Below, piece after piece: positions 1-4,908 of a stretch of 5,985 bases of DNA. The notes under the pieces are model-generated. The model did not search any database and was not told where the DNA came from. It saw only the letters and a list, made by a program, of their open reading frames with translations. The DNA comes from Chloroflexota bacterium (GTDB lineage Bacteria > Chloroflexota > Limnocylindria > Limnocylindrales > CSP1-4), in NCBI GenBank assembly GCA_003157175.1, contig PMIQ01000076.1:2005-7989 (forward strand), in the 5' to 3' direction. The position numbers were made by a program, and so were the translations under genes. Every line of letters begins with the position of its first letter. Positions within the stretch are counted from its first letter, which is position 1.

Positions 1-483
1 GCCCGTCTCGTTGCCGGCTTCTTGCAGATACTTCAAGCCTTCGACTCCCAGGCCCTGGAAGGCGTACGGGCTGGTACGTGGCTTGAACGCGCCGCCGCGC
101 AGGATCGTCGCTCCGGCCGCCGCCACCGCCTTCGCCGTCTCGATCATCATTTCCCGCCCCTCGATGGAGCAAGGGCCGGCCATGATCGTGAGCGAGCCGT
201 TGCCGACTCTTGTGCCGGCCAGCTCGATGATCGTGTCTTCGGGGTGCGACTCGCGCGAGGTCAGCTTGAATGGCCGGCTGATGGGCGTTACCGATTCGAC
301 GCCGGGCATCAGGTTCAGCTTGCTCATCAGATGGTCCCTCTGAGGTCCCACGTCGCCCAGAACGGCGATCACAACTCGCTGCGTGCCGTAGTTGTCGTGC
401 GGCGTCAGCCCGGCGGCCTTGACGAGGTCGCGGACGTCGTTGGCTTGTTGTTCGGTTGCCCCTACGGACATCACTACGATCAT
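1..483 (-). CDS. aroF: 3-deoxy-7-phosphoheptulonate (DAHP) synthase, N-terminal part (runs off the window)
   Basis: DAHP synthase condenses phosphoenolpyruvate with erythrose 4-phosphate, the first step of the shikimate pathway, in the cytoplasm. The 161 visible residues are about half of the usual 340 or so; the rest lies left of base 1. Residues 1-70 look like the ferredoxin-like (ACT-like) regulatory domain of the Thermotoga-type enzyme, which in that family mediates feedback inhibition by Tyr and Phe. The catalytic barrel begins with MAGPCSIEGRE (101-111), then RGGAFKPRTSPYAFQGLG (129-146), the PEP-binding signature. The ATG at 481-483 is preceded by AGGAGG with 8 bases of spacing on the minus strand, which decides the start. 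Upstream lies an attenuator with a Phe/Tyr-coding leader peptide, so expression is probably controlled by charged tRNA-Phe and tRNA-Tyr, the same end products expected to inhibit the enzyme. The family call is near certain; the symbol is the generic one for this type. Confidence 0.96.
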   Translation of the reverse strand, partial: MIVVMSVGATEQQANDVRDLVKAAGLTPHDNYGTQRVVIAVLGDVGPQRDHLMSKLNLMPGVESVTPISRPFKLTSRESHPEDTIIELAGTRVGNGSLTIMAGPCSIEGREMMIETAKAVAAAGATILRGGAFKPRTSPYAFQGLGVEGLKYLQEAGNETG

Positions 484-490
484 CTGGCGG

Positions 491-497
491 TCCTCCT
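491..497 (-). promoter_or_regulatory. Ribosome binding site of the DAHP synthase gene
   Basis: On the minus strand GAGGAGG is followed by ACCGCCAG and the ATG, a near-ideal Shine-Dalgarno. It lies after the attenuator terminator, so it is transcribed only when the terminator is read through. Confidence 0.8.
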
Positions 498-530
498 CGT
501 GGGGGCCTGCCGGCGGGGTCTGGTCGGGCA

Positions 531-558
531 ACAAAAAAGCAGAGGCGCTGCCTCTGCT
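531..558 (-). terminator. Rho-independent terminator in the DAHP synthase leader (attenuator)
   Basis: On the minus strand a perfect 9-bp stem (AGCAGAGGC / GCCTCTGCT) with a 3-base loop is followed directly by five more T's, a run of six counting the last stem base. It lies 48 bases upstream of the DAHP synthase ATG and downstream of its promoter, so it would end transcription before the gene unless an alternative fold forms. That position makes it an attenuator, not an end-of-operon terminator. No gene runs leftward into it from further upstream except the 12-codon leader peptide. Confidence 0.9.
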
Positions 559-560
559 CT

Positions 561-614
561 ACCCGGCACGACCCGCGATCCCGGGCCTAGGCTCCGGGAA
601 CGGTCATGCCGGGT
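561..614 (-). promoter_or_regulatory. Competing RNA pairing arms of the attenuator
   Basis: The minus-strand segment ACCCGGCATGACC (614 to 602), which spans the leader peptide's last codons and stop, can pair with GGTCGTGCCGGGT (573 to 561) through 13 consecutive pairs, one of them G-U. The second arm ends two bases before the terminator stem. A ribosome stalled at the Phe/Tyr codons would cover the first arm. It would free the second arm to pair with CCCGG (585 to 581), a fold that can extend by a few pairs (CTA with TAG, or GCCT with AGGC) into the terminator's 5' arm. The long pairing is seen directly; the switching is inference from the classic trp/phe attenuation model, and the antiterminator is the weaker part. 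Confidence 0.65.
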
Positions 615-642
615 TGCGGTAAAAGTAGAAGATGTGTTCCAT
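604..642 (-). CDS. Leader peptide of the DAHP synthase gene, MEHIFYFYRNPA
   Basis: This 12-codon frame reads Met-Glu-His-Ile-Phe-Tyr-Phe-Tyr-Arg-Asn-Pro-Ala and ends in TGA. Four consecutive aromatic codons (TTC TAC TTT TAC) lie just before the arm that pairs across the stop codon, and a T-run terminator follows 45 bases after the stop. That is the arrangement of ribosome-sensed attenuators such as the pheA leader, with the end products Phe and Tyr as the sensed amino acids. There is no Shine-Dalgarno before the ATG. A TTGACA/TACTGT promoter ends 13 bases before it, so the transcript should begin only some 6-8 bases upstream and translation would be nearly leaderless. The peptide itself probably has no function beyond being translated. 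The same frame stays open far upstream, but the promoter position excludes a longer product. Confidence 0.85.
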   Translation of the reverse strand: MEHIFYFYRNPA

Positions 643-655
643 GTCAGTGCCCGGG

Positions 656-684
656 ACAGTAACGGGCTCCGAGCGCGGTGTCAA
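656..684 (-). promoter_or_regulatory. Promoter of the DAHP synthase leader transcript
   Basis: On the minus strand TTGACA (684 to 679) is followed after exactly 17 bases by TACTGT (661 to 656). The -35 box is perfect and the -10 box has the T-A-N-N-N-T pattern. Predicted start of transcription is near 648-650, just before the leader peptide ATG at 642. This is the clearest housekeeping-type promoter in the window. Confidence 0.8.
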
Positions 685-807
685 ATCGAATCGTCCTGTC
701 AGAGCCGGCGTGGAACGGCGGCCGTCTCGGCCGTTGACCGCAGTGCTAAGTTGGACTCTAAGAATGCCGACGGCAAGCGACCGCCCATTCCGGTGGAGGA
801 CGTGTCG

Positions 808-1053
808 ATGAGCGAGCCGAAGCGCACCGCCGAACCGAATGTCGGCGCGTTCCTCGGGGACGTAGGGGTTGGGCTGGTCCCGATGCCGACCAACACTCTG
901 CATGTGGGGCCGGGCGATCCCGGGCCGGAGGACGAGTGGAAGATCCCGGCCCAGCCCGACGATGAAGCTGCGGGCAAGCTCGACGCGGCGCCCGAGCCTG
1001 CGACGCCAGCCCACGGGGTGGGCTTCCTCCACCGCCTGACCCATCGAGGCTAG
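808..1053 (+). CDS. Small hypothetical protein, 81 aa
   Basis: I do not recognise this protein. The frame starts at an ATG with GGAGG placed 8 bases upstream and ends at a TAG inside a perfect palindrome. Third codon positions are strongly G/C-biased, as in neighbouring genes, which together with the ribosome binding site argues for a real gene. The protein has no membrane segment or signal peptide. A middle section has small hydrophobic residues and repeated Gly-Pro (VGAFLGDVGVGLVPMP, then VGPGDPGPEDEW); the C-terminal part is acidic and rich in Ala and Pro, ending HRLTHRG. It reads away from the DAHP synthase leader, with roughly 120 bases between the leader promoter and its start. The open frame continues upstream to base 22, but that part lies antisense to DAHP synthase and its leader and is not credible coding. 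A promoter-like TTGACC at 734-739 has no good -10 partner. Confidence 0.6.
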   Translation: MSEPKRTAEPNVGAFLGDVGVGLVPMPTNTLHVGPGDPGPEDEWKIPAQPDDEAAGKLDAAPEPATPAHGVGFLHRLTHRG

Positions 1054-1143
1054 CCGGCCGGCTAACGATGTCATTCGGGTAGAACGGGCAATCGTCCGAC
1101 TCCGCCGCCCGGCGCGCGGGTTCCGCGCCCTATTTCGGCTCGC

Positions 1144-1251
1144 GCGGAACTGAGGTGCCGACGGAGAGTTGCCGCGGCAGTTGAGGTCACCGCCGATCTC
1201 GTTCGCGGTGGCTTCGTTCTCCGGGTCGGCCACGTCGTTGTCGGTTTGAAG
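1144..1251 (-). pseudogene. Possible decayed fragment of a repeat-type extracellular protein
   Basis: In this minus-strand frame the stretch ENEATANEIGGDLNCRGNSP (from a possible GTG at 1233) has strong G/C third-position bias and resembles, from memory, the C-terminal repeat NxVGGDLxCxGNxPAP of secreted actinobacterial and chloroflexal hypothetical proteins. A TGA interrupts the frame upstream near 1252-1254, no ribosome binding site is visible, and after APQF (about 1144) the frame turns into Arg-rich low-quality sequence. The family's usual end, with a further GNxVxG repeat and a Cys, is missing. It may be a remnant cut at both ends, or a chance frame. The rest of 1054-1303 holds no credible gene. 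Confidence 0.25.
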
Positions 1252-1303
1252 TCAGCGTGGACGTCCAGGCGCCGGGGGAGGGGAAGCGTGTTCGGGCGCT
1301 CCC

Positions 1304-1492
1304 TCAGCTGGCGGACTCGTCGGTCTTGTCGACGATCTCTGCCTTCGGCGCCTCTCGCTGCACCGTGGCGATGGAGTCGAGGCACGACTGCTTTCGCTCC
1401 ATCATCTGGGAGGCAGCCATGATCTCGTTGTTATTGCCAACCGCTCTCCACCAGAACTTGCCCGTCTCGTTGCGAAGGATCACGAATCTCAT
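1304..1492 (-). CDS. YegP / DUF1508-family small protein, 62 aa
   Basis: The 62 residues fit one DUF1508 (YegP) unit, a short beta-beta-beta-alpha fold of unknown function found singly or in tandem in many bacteria. Visible landmarks are FVILRNETGKFWWRAVGNNN (3-22), matching the family's 'F-x-I-Y-K-x-x-x-G-x-[WY]-R-W-R' strand pair, then EIMAASQMMERKQSCLDSIA and a final AP-x-A-x-I-x-D at 49-55. Family members normally have one aromatic before R; here there are two Trp. The ATG at 1492 has AAGGAG 7 bases upstream, so the longer open frame that runs into tRNA-Arg is not used. The gene follows tRNA-Ser(GCT) and tRNA-Arg(GCG) on the same strand and may be read from the same transcript or from its own promoter in the structured 105-base spacer. 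A weak bulged hairpin (1281-1303) abuts the stop. No enzymatic role should be inferred. Confidence 0.75.
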   Translation of the reverse strand: MRFVILRNETGKFWWRAVGNNNEIMAASQMMERKQSCLDSIATVQREAPKAEIVDKTDESAS

Positions 1493-1511
1493 CCGCGTGC
1501 TCCTTGTCCGC

Positions 1512-1561
1512 GTTAGCCGAATCGGCTCTCTTGCGGACAGTGTGGCACCGGCGGCAAGAGA
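1512..1561 (-). promoter_or_regulatory. Two inverted repeats in the leader of the YegP-type gene
   Basis: On the minus strand TCTCTTGC and GCAAGAGA (1561-1554 and 1534-1527) form an 8-bp stem around 19 bases, and directly after it AGCCGATTCGGCT forms a second short hairpin just before the ribosome binding site. No T run follows, so these are not typical terminators. They could be tRNA-operon processing or weak termination structures, or a leader element of the small gene. The repeats are seen; the role is unknown. Confidence 0.35.
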
Positions 1562-1597
1562 CGCGGGTTCGGCCACATCGAACGCTGGCCGGAGAGT

Positions 1598-1673
1598 TGG
1601 CGCGCCCGGCGGGACTCGAACCCACGACCTCCAGGTCCGCAACCTGGCGCTCTATCCACTGAGCTACGGGCGC
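1598..1673 (-). tRNA. tRNA-Arg, anticodon GCG
   Basis: The minus strand folds as a 76-base cloverleaf with the CCA end encoded. The acceptor stem is GCGCCCG/CGGGCGC with discriminator G, the D arm GCTC/GAGC carries the Arg identity base A20 (loop AGTGGATA), the anticodon arm is CCAGG-TTGCGGA-CCTGG, and the T arm GTGGG-TTCGAGT-CCCGC. Bases 34-36 are GCG, which reads CGC and CGU. Most bacteria use anticodon ACG here, edited to ICG by TadA; this one needs no inosine. It follows tRNA-Ser(GCT) with 26 bases between and no promoter-like box there, so the two are probably co-transcribed. Confidence 0.95.
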
Positions 1674-1699
1674 GCGCCGCTGTGCCTCATTGCGGAGAC

Positions 1700-1792
1700 T
1701 GGCGGAGAGGGAGGGATTCGAACCCTCGAGGCAGGTTACCCCACCTGGCGGTTTAGCAAACCGCTGCACTAGACCGACTATGCGACCTCTCC
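1700..1792 (-). tRNA. tRNA-Ser, anticodon GCT
   Basis: The minus strand gives a 93-base class II tRNA with encoded CCA. The acceptor stem is GGAGAGG/CCTCTCC with discriminator G, the anticodon arm GCGGT-TTGCTAA-ACCGC places GCT at 34-36 (reads AGC/AGU), a long variable arm follows, and the T arm is GAGGG-TTCGAAT-CCCTC. Its first 15 bases overlap the end of the upstream methyltransferase frame on the same strand. A -10 like TAGAAT (1817 to 1812) would start transcription about 13 bases before the tRNA. Confidence 0.95.
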
Positions 1793-2626
1793 AGGAGTCA
1801 CAGCGGCCGGGATTCTAGCATGGCCGGCTGCCCGCGCAGCGGGCGAGACATCGGCGGCCGGTTCTTCGACGGGCACGTCGACTCGAAAGCGGACGAACAG
1901 GCTCGCCGGCAGGCCGCCGTGGATGCGTTCGCGCCGAAGCCGCGAGACCGGCAGCCCAGCCTGGTGCGCGAGGTCGGGCAGCGCGCCGGCCTCCACCGTC
2001 ACCAGGCGCAGGTCGTAGACGAAAGCCATGCCGCCCGGTCGAAGCACTCGCGCGATCTCGGAGAAACCCGCCCCGGCATTCGGCCAGTGGTGCAGGCTGA
2101 GCGTCGACACGACCAGGTCGATCGAGCCAGATTCGAAAGGAAGGCTGGCAACGTCTCCGACTTCGAAGCGGAGCCGTCCGTCACCCGTCGCCTTCCGTCT
2201 CGCCAGCTCGACCATGCTCGACGACAGGTCGAGGCCGAGAATTCGCGCCTCCGGAATTCGTTCGGACAGCATGGCGGCCAGATCGCCCGGTCCGCAGCCC
2301 ACGTCGAGGATCGTGAGCTCGGGGCCGGGGCCGTCGCTGTCGCCGAGGTCGCCACCACCGCCGCCGGCGGCGCCGCGGCCCGCCAGTTCGGTTGCCACGT
2401 CGTCCGTCACGCGCCGATACAGCCTGCGAAACACCGGCGCGATGAAGCGCGCATAGGCCCGTACCGTCGGCTCCGCGGCACCCTCCACGCGCGAATCCAC
2501 CAGCAGCGCCAGTCGCCGGACCGCCCGCTTCCCGGGTGGCGTGAAGGCCGCCACGGCCATCGCCAGGGCCACGAGCCAGAGCACTCGCGCCCGGCCCGTG
2601 CCTGCGCGGCGCGGATCAGCGACCAA
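1778..2626 (-). CDS. Membrane-anchored class I SAM-dependent methyltransferase
   Basis: A Methyltransf_11-type domain follows one N-terminal hydrophobic segment (residues 14-29, VLWLVALAMAVAAF) that probably anchors it to the inner face of the membrane. SAM-binding motif I is ILDVGCGPG (106-114). LGLDLSSSMVELAR (129-142) holds the acidic ribose-binding position, GDVASLPFESGSIDLVVSTL (157-176) gives motifs II/III, and LRPGGMAFVYDLR (195-207) is the usual post-III strand. A Gly/Asp insert (87-101) precedes motif I. The substrate cannot be read from the sequence. The start taken is TTG at 2626, which overlaps the upstream deacetylase by 11 bases and suggests translational coupling; its ribosome binding site is poor, and a GTG 14 codons later is an alternative. 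The stop TAG lies 15 bases inside tRNA-Ser(GCT), and the last 25 or so residues are Ala/Pro-rich and may be a dispensable tail. Confidence 0.88.
   Translation of the reverse strand: MVADPRRAGTGRARVLWLVALAMAVAAFTPPGKRAVRRLALLVDSRVEGAAEPTVRAYARFIAPVFRRLYRRVTDDVATELAGRGAAGGGGGDLGDSDGPGPELTILDVGCGPGDLAAMLSERIPEARILGLDLSSSMVELARRKATGDGRLRFEVGDVASLPFESGSIDLVVSTLSLHHWPNAGAGFSEIARVLRPGGMAFVYDLRLVTVEAGALPDLAHQAGLPVSRLRRERIHGGLPASLFVRFRVDVPVEEPAADVSPAARAAGHARIPAAVTPGEVA
1812..1817 (-). promoter_or_regulatory. -10 box for tRNA-Ser(GCT)
   Basis: TAGAAT on the minus strand matches five of six bases of TATAAT and lies 19 bases before the tRNA 5' end, inside the last codons of the methyltransferase gene. 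No -35 box is visible. In its place is a perfect inverted repeat GCCCGC-N3-GCGGGC (1830-1844). Confidence 0.5.
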
Positions 2627-3647
2627 GGCGTTGCACTTCGGCGAGCAAATCCGCAGGCAGTCGCCACGGCCCGATCTCGATGCGCGAGATGTGGAACCGG
2701 GTGGCCCATGTCTCGCGAGCGCCGGCGCCCTCCACGACGGCGATTCGCAGTGACTTGCAGGCGGCCACGGCGGCCAGCACTCGCGAATCGGCCTTGCCGA
2801 GCGGGTATGCCAGCGATTCGGGCCAGGTCCCGGTTATGGCGGCGATCGCCGCCGCCGCGGAATCGATTTCGTATGTCAGCTCCTTCGGTTGGGCCCCCGT
2901 CAACGGGTTGTGATGGACGGTGTGGTCGCCGATGTCGTTGCCCGCCGCGGCCAGGACCTGGATCTCATCGGCCGTCAGGAACAGGGGTTGCCCAATGCGG
3001 CCGGAGATCACGAAGAAGGTGGCCACGAACCCGTGTTTCACGAGGATGTTGAAGGCGTAGTCGTAGCTGTCCCACCAGCCGTCGTCGATCGTGATCACGA
3101 AGGTGTGGGGAGGCGGCGTGACGTCGGCCGTCAGGTCGTCGGCGAGTGCGGCGAGTGTGATGGTGTGCCACCCGGCCTTCGCCAGCGCGGCCATCTGGGC
3201 GTCGAAGACCGCGGGTGGCATGGTCAGTGCCGCGACCGACCGACCGGCTTCGGCCGCCGGAACGATGCGGTGGTACTCGAGGATGGGGACGTGCAGCATC
3301 AGCTGCTTCGCGCCGGGCGGCTGCGCCACGGCGGGGGCTGAGGAAGGATACACAGAGCCCGGGACCACGCTGGGGTCGCAGCTCGTGGCGACGATTGCCG
3401 AGAATGGAGTCGGCACGGGAGATGGGGTCGGCGAGGGGCTGGGCGGCGGCGTCACCGACGCCGGTGCCGTCGGTCCGACGGAAGCGACCGCCGCGGACGG
3501 ACTCGCGCTCGCCAGGGTCTGGCTCGGAGATGGGGACGGCGACGGCGTGGCCGCGCCACACGCAGCCGAGAACGAGGCAATGAACGTGGACACGAGCAGG
3601 GCGCCCGCCACTCTCCCGCCGAGCCCAGAGCGGATGGCCGGATTCAA
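2616..3647 (-). CDS. Polysaccharide deacetylase (NodB-type) lipoprotein
   Basis: This is a secreted, metal-dependent polysaccharide deacetylase, carbohydrate esterase family 4, probably acting on N-acetylated wall or surface glycans. From the TTG start at 3647 (GGAG 8 bases upstream) the 343 residues begin with Arg-containing MNPAIRSGLGGR, a hydrophobic stretch to residue 29, and a lipobox-like SAAC with Cys30; -3 is Ser rather than the usual Leu, so lipidation is likely but not certain. A Pro/Ser-rich linker (34-81) spans the wall or envelope. The NodB domain starts at VPILEYHRI (120-128). The metal and base motif is TIDDG with Asp188 and Asp189, and the His pair is in DHTVHH (His242, His246). 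The LAYPLG loop is at 279-284, and SRIEI (321-325) supplies the late Arg. All key residues are present. An ATG at 3722 would add 25 residues with several Cys and disrupt the signal peptide, so I reject it. Confidence 0.9.
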   Translation of the reverse strand: MNPAIRSGLGGRVAGALLVSTFIASFSAACGAATPSPSPSPSQTLASASPSAAVASVGPTAPASVTPPPSPSPTPSPVPTPFSAIVATSCDPSVVPGSVYPSSAPAVAQPPGAKQLMLHVPILEYHRIVPAAEAGRSVAALTMPPAVFDAQMAALAKAGWHTITLAALADDLTADVTPPPHTFVITIDDGWWDSYDYAFNILVKHGFVATFFVISGRIGQPLFLTADEIQVLAAAGNDIGDHTVHHNPLTGAQPKELTYEIDSAAAAIAAITGTWPESLAYPLGKADSRVLAAVAACKSLRIAVVEGAGARETWATRFHISRIEIGPWRLPADLLAEVQRLGR

Positions 3648-3870
3648 GCGGTCGACTCCATCATCTACACCAGGTCGGCCCAGGCGACGTGCTCGGCACC
3701 ATCGGCAGCCGCAGAACCCCAAGCGGGCCCGCGCGTCCGTCTGCTCCGCTCCTCAGCCGACTCGCCGGGTCGTCACCGCCATCGGCAACCCCGAACCCGC
3801 CCGGACGTCTCCGTGGCGACATCGTATCACCGCCCATCGCCGCCCCGGCCGGGATCGGGGGCCGAGCGGC

Positions 3871-3876
3871 TAGCAT
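3871..3876 (+). promoter_or_regulatory. Possible -10 box of the dehydrogenase gene
   Basis: TAGCAT fits the T-A-N-N-N-T pattern 50 bases before the GTG start, without a recognisable -35. Between it and the start a small hairpin, GCTGGC / GCCGGC around 3895-3914, ends just before the ribosome binding site. On the other strand TACGAT (3826 to 3821) is an equally weak candidate for the deacetylase operon. Nothing else stands out in the 279-base divergent gap 3648-3926. Confidence 0.3.
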
Positions 3877-3926
3877 TGTCGTCGGCATAAGCAAGCTGGC
3901 GGATGCAAGCCGGCGAAGGAGCGAGT

Positions 3927-4829
3927 GTGGAACGGATCGGGTTCGTCGGGCTCGGCACCATGGGCGCCTCGATGGCCGCCAACCTGGCCCGCGCGGGAGC
4001 GCCGCTCACGGTCTGGAACAGAACCCCGGGCCGTGCCGCGGCGCTGCTCGAGCTCGGCGCCCGCGAAGCCGCGACCCCCGCGGAGCTGGCCGCCGGCGCG
4101 GATGTGGTCGTCGTCTGCGTCTCGGACAGCCCCGACGTCGCATCCGTCCTCTTCGGTCCCGACGGAGTGGCCGACGGCGCCGCCGCCGGATCTCTCGTCA
4201 TCGACTGCTCGACCATTGCCCCGGGGGCGACCCGCCAGTTCGGCCGCCGTCTGGCAGAACGTGGCGTCGGCATGGTGGACGCCCCGGTTTCGGGTGGCTC
4301 GGAGGGCGCTCGGCTGGGCACGCTGACCATCTTCGTGGGCGGCTCCGACTCGGACGTCGCGCGCGCTCGTCCCATCCTGGAGGCGATCGGGCGGACGGTC
4401 ACCCACCTTGGTTCGCTCGGCAACGGCCAGGCCGCCAAAGCCGTCAACCAGGTGATCATCGCCGGTGCGTATCTGAGCGTGGCGGAGGGGATCGTCCTCG
4501 GCATCCGGGCCGGCCTCGACCCCAACCGCATGGTGGAGGCTCTTTCGGGCGGCGCGGCCCAGAGCTGGGTCCTGGCGAACCGGAGCGGTCGCATGATCGC
4601 CGACGAGTACCCGCTCGGCTTCCGACTCGCGCTCCATCGCAAGGACCTCGGCATCGCCCTCGAGATGGCGGGCGAAGCCGGCGTGATGCTCCCGACGGCG
4701 ATGCTGGCGGCGGCTCTAGAGGACCGGCTGCTCGACGGCGGTCACGGCGACGAGGACATGGCGGTCCTGGCCCGGGCGATTCGCGAGCTCTCGGAGCCCG
4801 AGGACCCGTCGAAACCCGGCAGTGACTGA
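3927..4829 (+). CDS. NAD(P)-dependent beta-hydroxyacid dehydrogenase (3-hydroxyisobutyrate dehydrogenase family)
   Basis: A complete 300-aa member of the family that includes 3-hydroxyisobutyrate dehydrogenase, tartronate semialdehyde reductase and glyoxylate/succinic semialdehyde reductases; these are cytoplasmic oxidoreductases. Landmarks: Rossmann glycine motif GFVGLGTMGASMAANL (5-20), substrate motif DAPVSGGSEGARLGTL (118-133), catalytic lysine in GNGQAAKAVNQ (Lys171), and cofactor motif HRKDLGIALEMA (237-248, Lys239). After the second strand comes WNRT (30-33), an Arg pattern that usually goes with NADPH rather than NADH, so reduction of a semialdehyde is the likelier direction. The GTG at 3927 is chosen because AAGGAG lies 5 bases upstream and the family starts one or two residues before the IGFVGLG strand; an in-frame ATG at 3903 would put the ribosome binding site inside the gene. 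The exact substrate is unknown and the neighbours give no hint. Confidence 0.92.
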   Translation: MERIGFVGLGTMGASMAANLARAGAPLTVWNRTPGRAAALLELGAREAATPAELAAGADVVVVCVSDSPDVASVLFGPDGVADGAAAGSLVIDCSTIAPGATRQFGRRLAERGVGMVDAPVSGGSEGARLGTLTIFVGGSDSDVARARPILEAIGRTVTHLGSLGNGQAAKAVNQVIIAGAYLSVAEGIVLGIRAGLDPNRMVEALSGGAAQSWVLANRSGRMIADEYPLGFRLALHRKDLGIALEMAGEAGVMLPTAMLAAALEDRLLDGGHGDEDMAVLARAIRELSEPEDPSKPGSD

Positions 4830-4908
4830 GCACCAAGCGAGTCATCGCCGCCGGCCGGTCGGTCGGTCGATGGGAGCTTCCGGGCCTCGCTGCGCCGACG
4901 AGGGCCTG

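Noticed and set aside
22..807. Long open frame on the plus strand upstream of the 81-aa gene
   Set aside because: It lies antisense to DAHP synthase and its attenuator, and its translation is Arg/Val-rich without family likeness. Only the part from 808, with its own ribosome binding site, is credible.
604..1233. 209-aa open frame on the minus strand ending in the leader peptide
   Set aside because: It runs antisense to the 81-aa gene and through the consensus promoter at 656-684. Only its last 12 codons fit the attenuator.
1281..1303. Hairpin as terminator of the YegP-type gene
   Set aside because: The stem is bulged and followed by C-rich sequence with no T run; too weak to list as a terminator.
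1257..1772. 171-aa open frame on the plus strand
   Set aside because: It is antisense to the YegP-type gene and both tRNAs; its GTRTHDLQVRN-like end is the typical antisense translation of tRNA genes.
1820..3052. 410-aa open frame on the plus strand
   Set aside because: Antisense shadow of the methyltransferase and deacetylase; Arg-rich and without motifs, as expected opposite G/C-biased codons.
3661..3894. 77-aa frame on the minus strand in the divergent gap
   Set aside because: No ribosome binding site or family likeness, and it extends into the proposed deacetylase promoter region; probably chance.
3689..4825. 378-aa open frame on the plus strand, and 255-275-aa frames on the minus strand over the same region
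   Set aside because: All overlap the dehydrogenase, whose family motifs are complete in its own frame.
4842..4872. GGTC tandem repeat before the tadA-like gene
   Set aside because: Only three units, within a G+C-rich stretch; too short to be more than chance.
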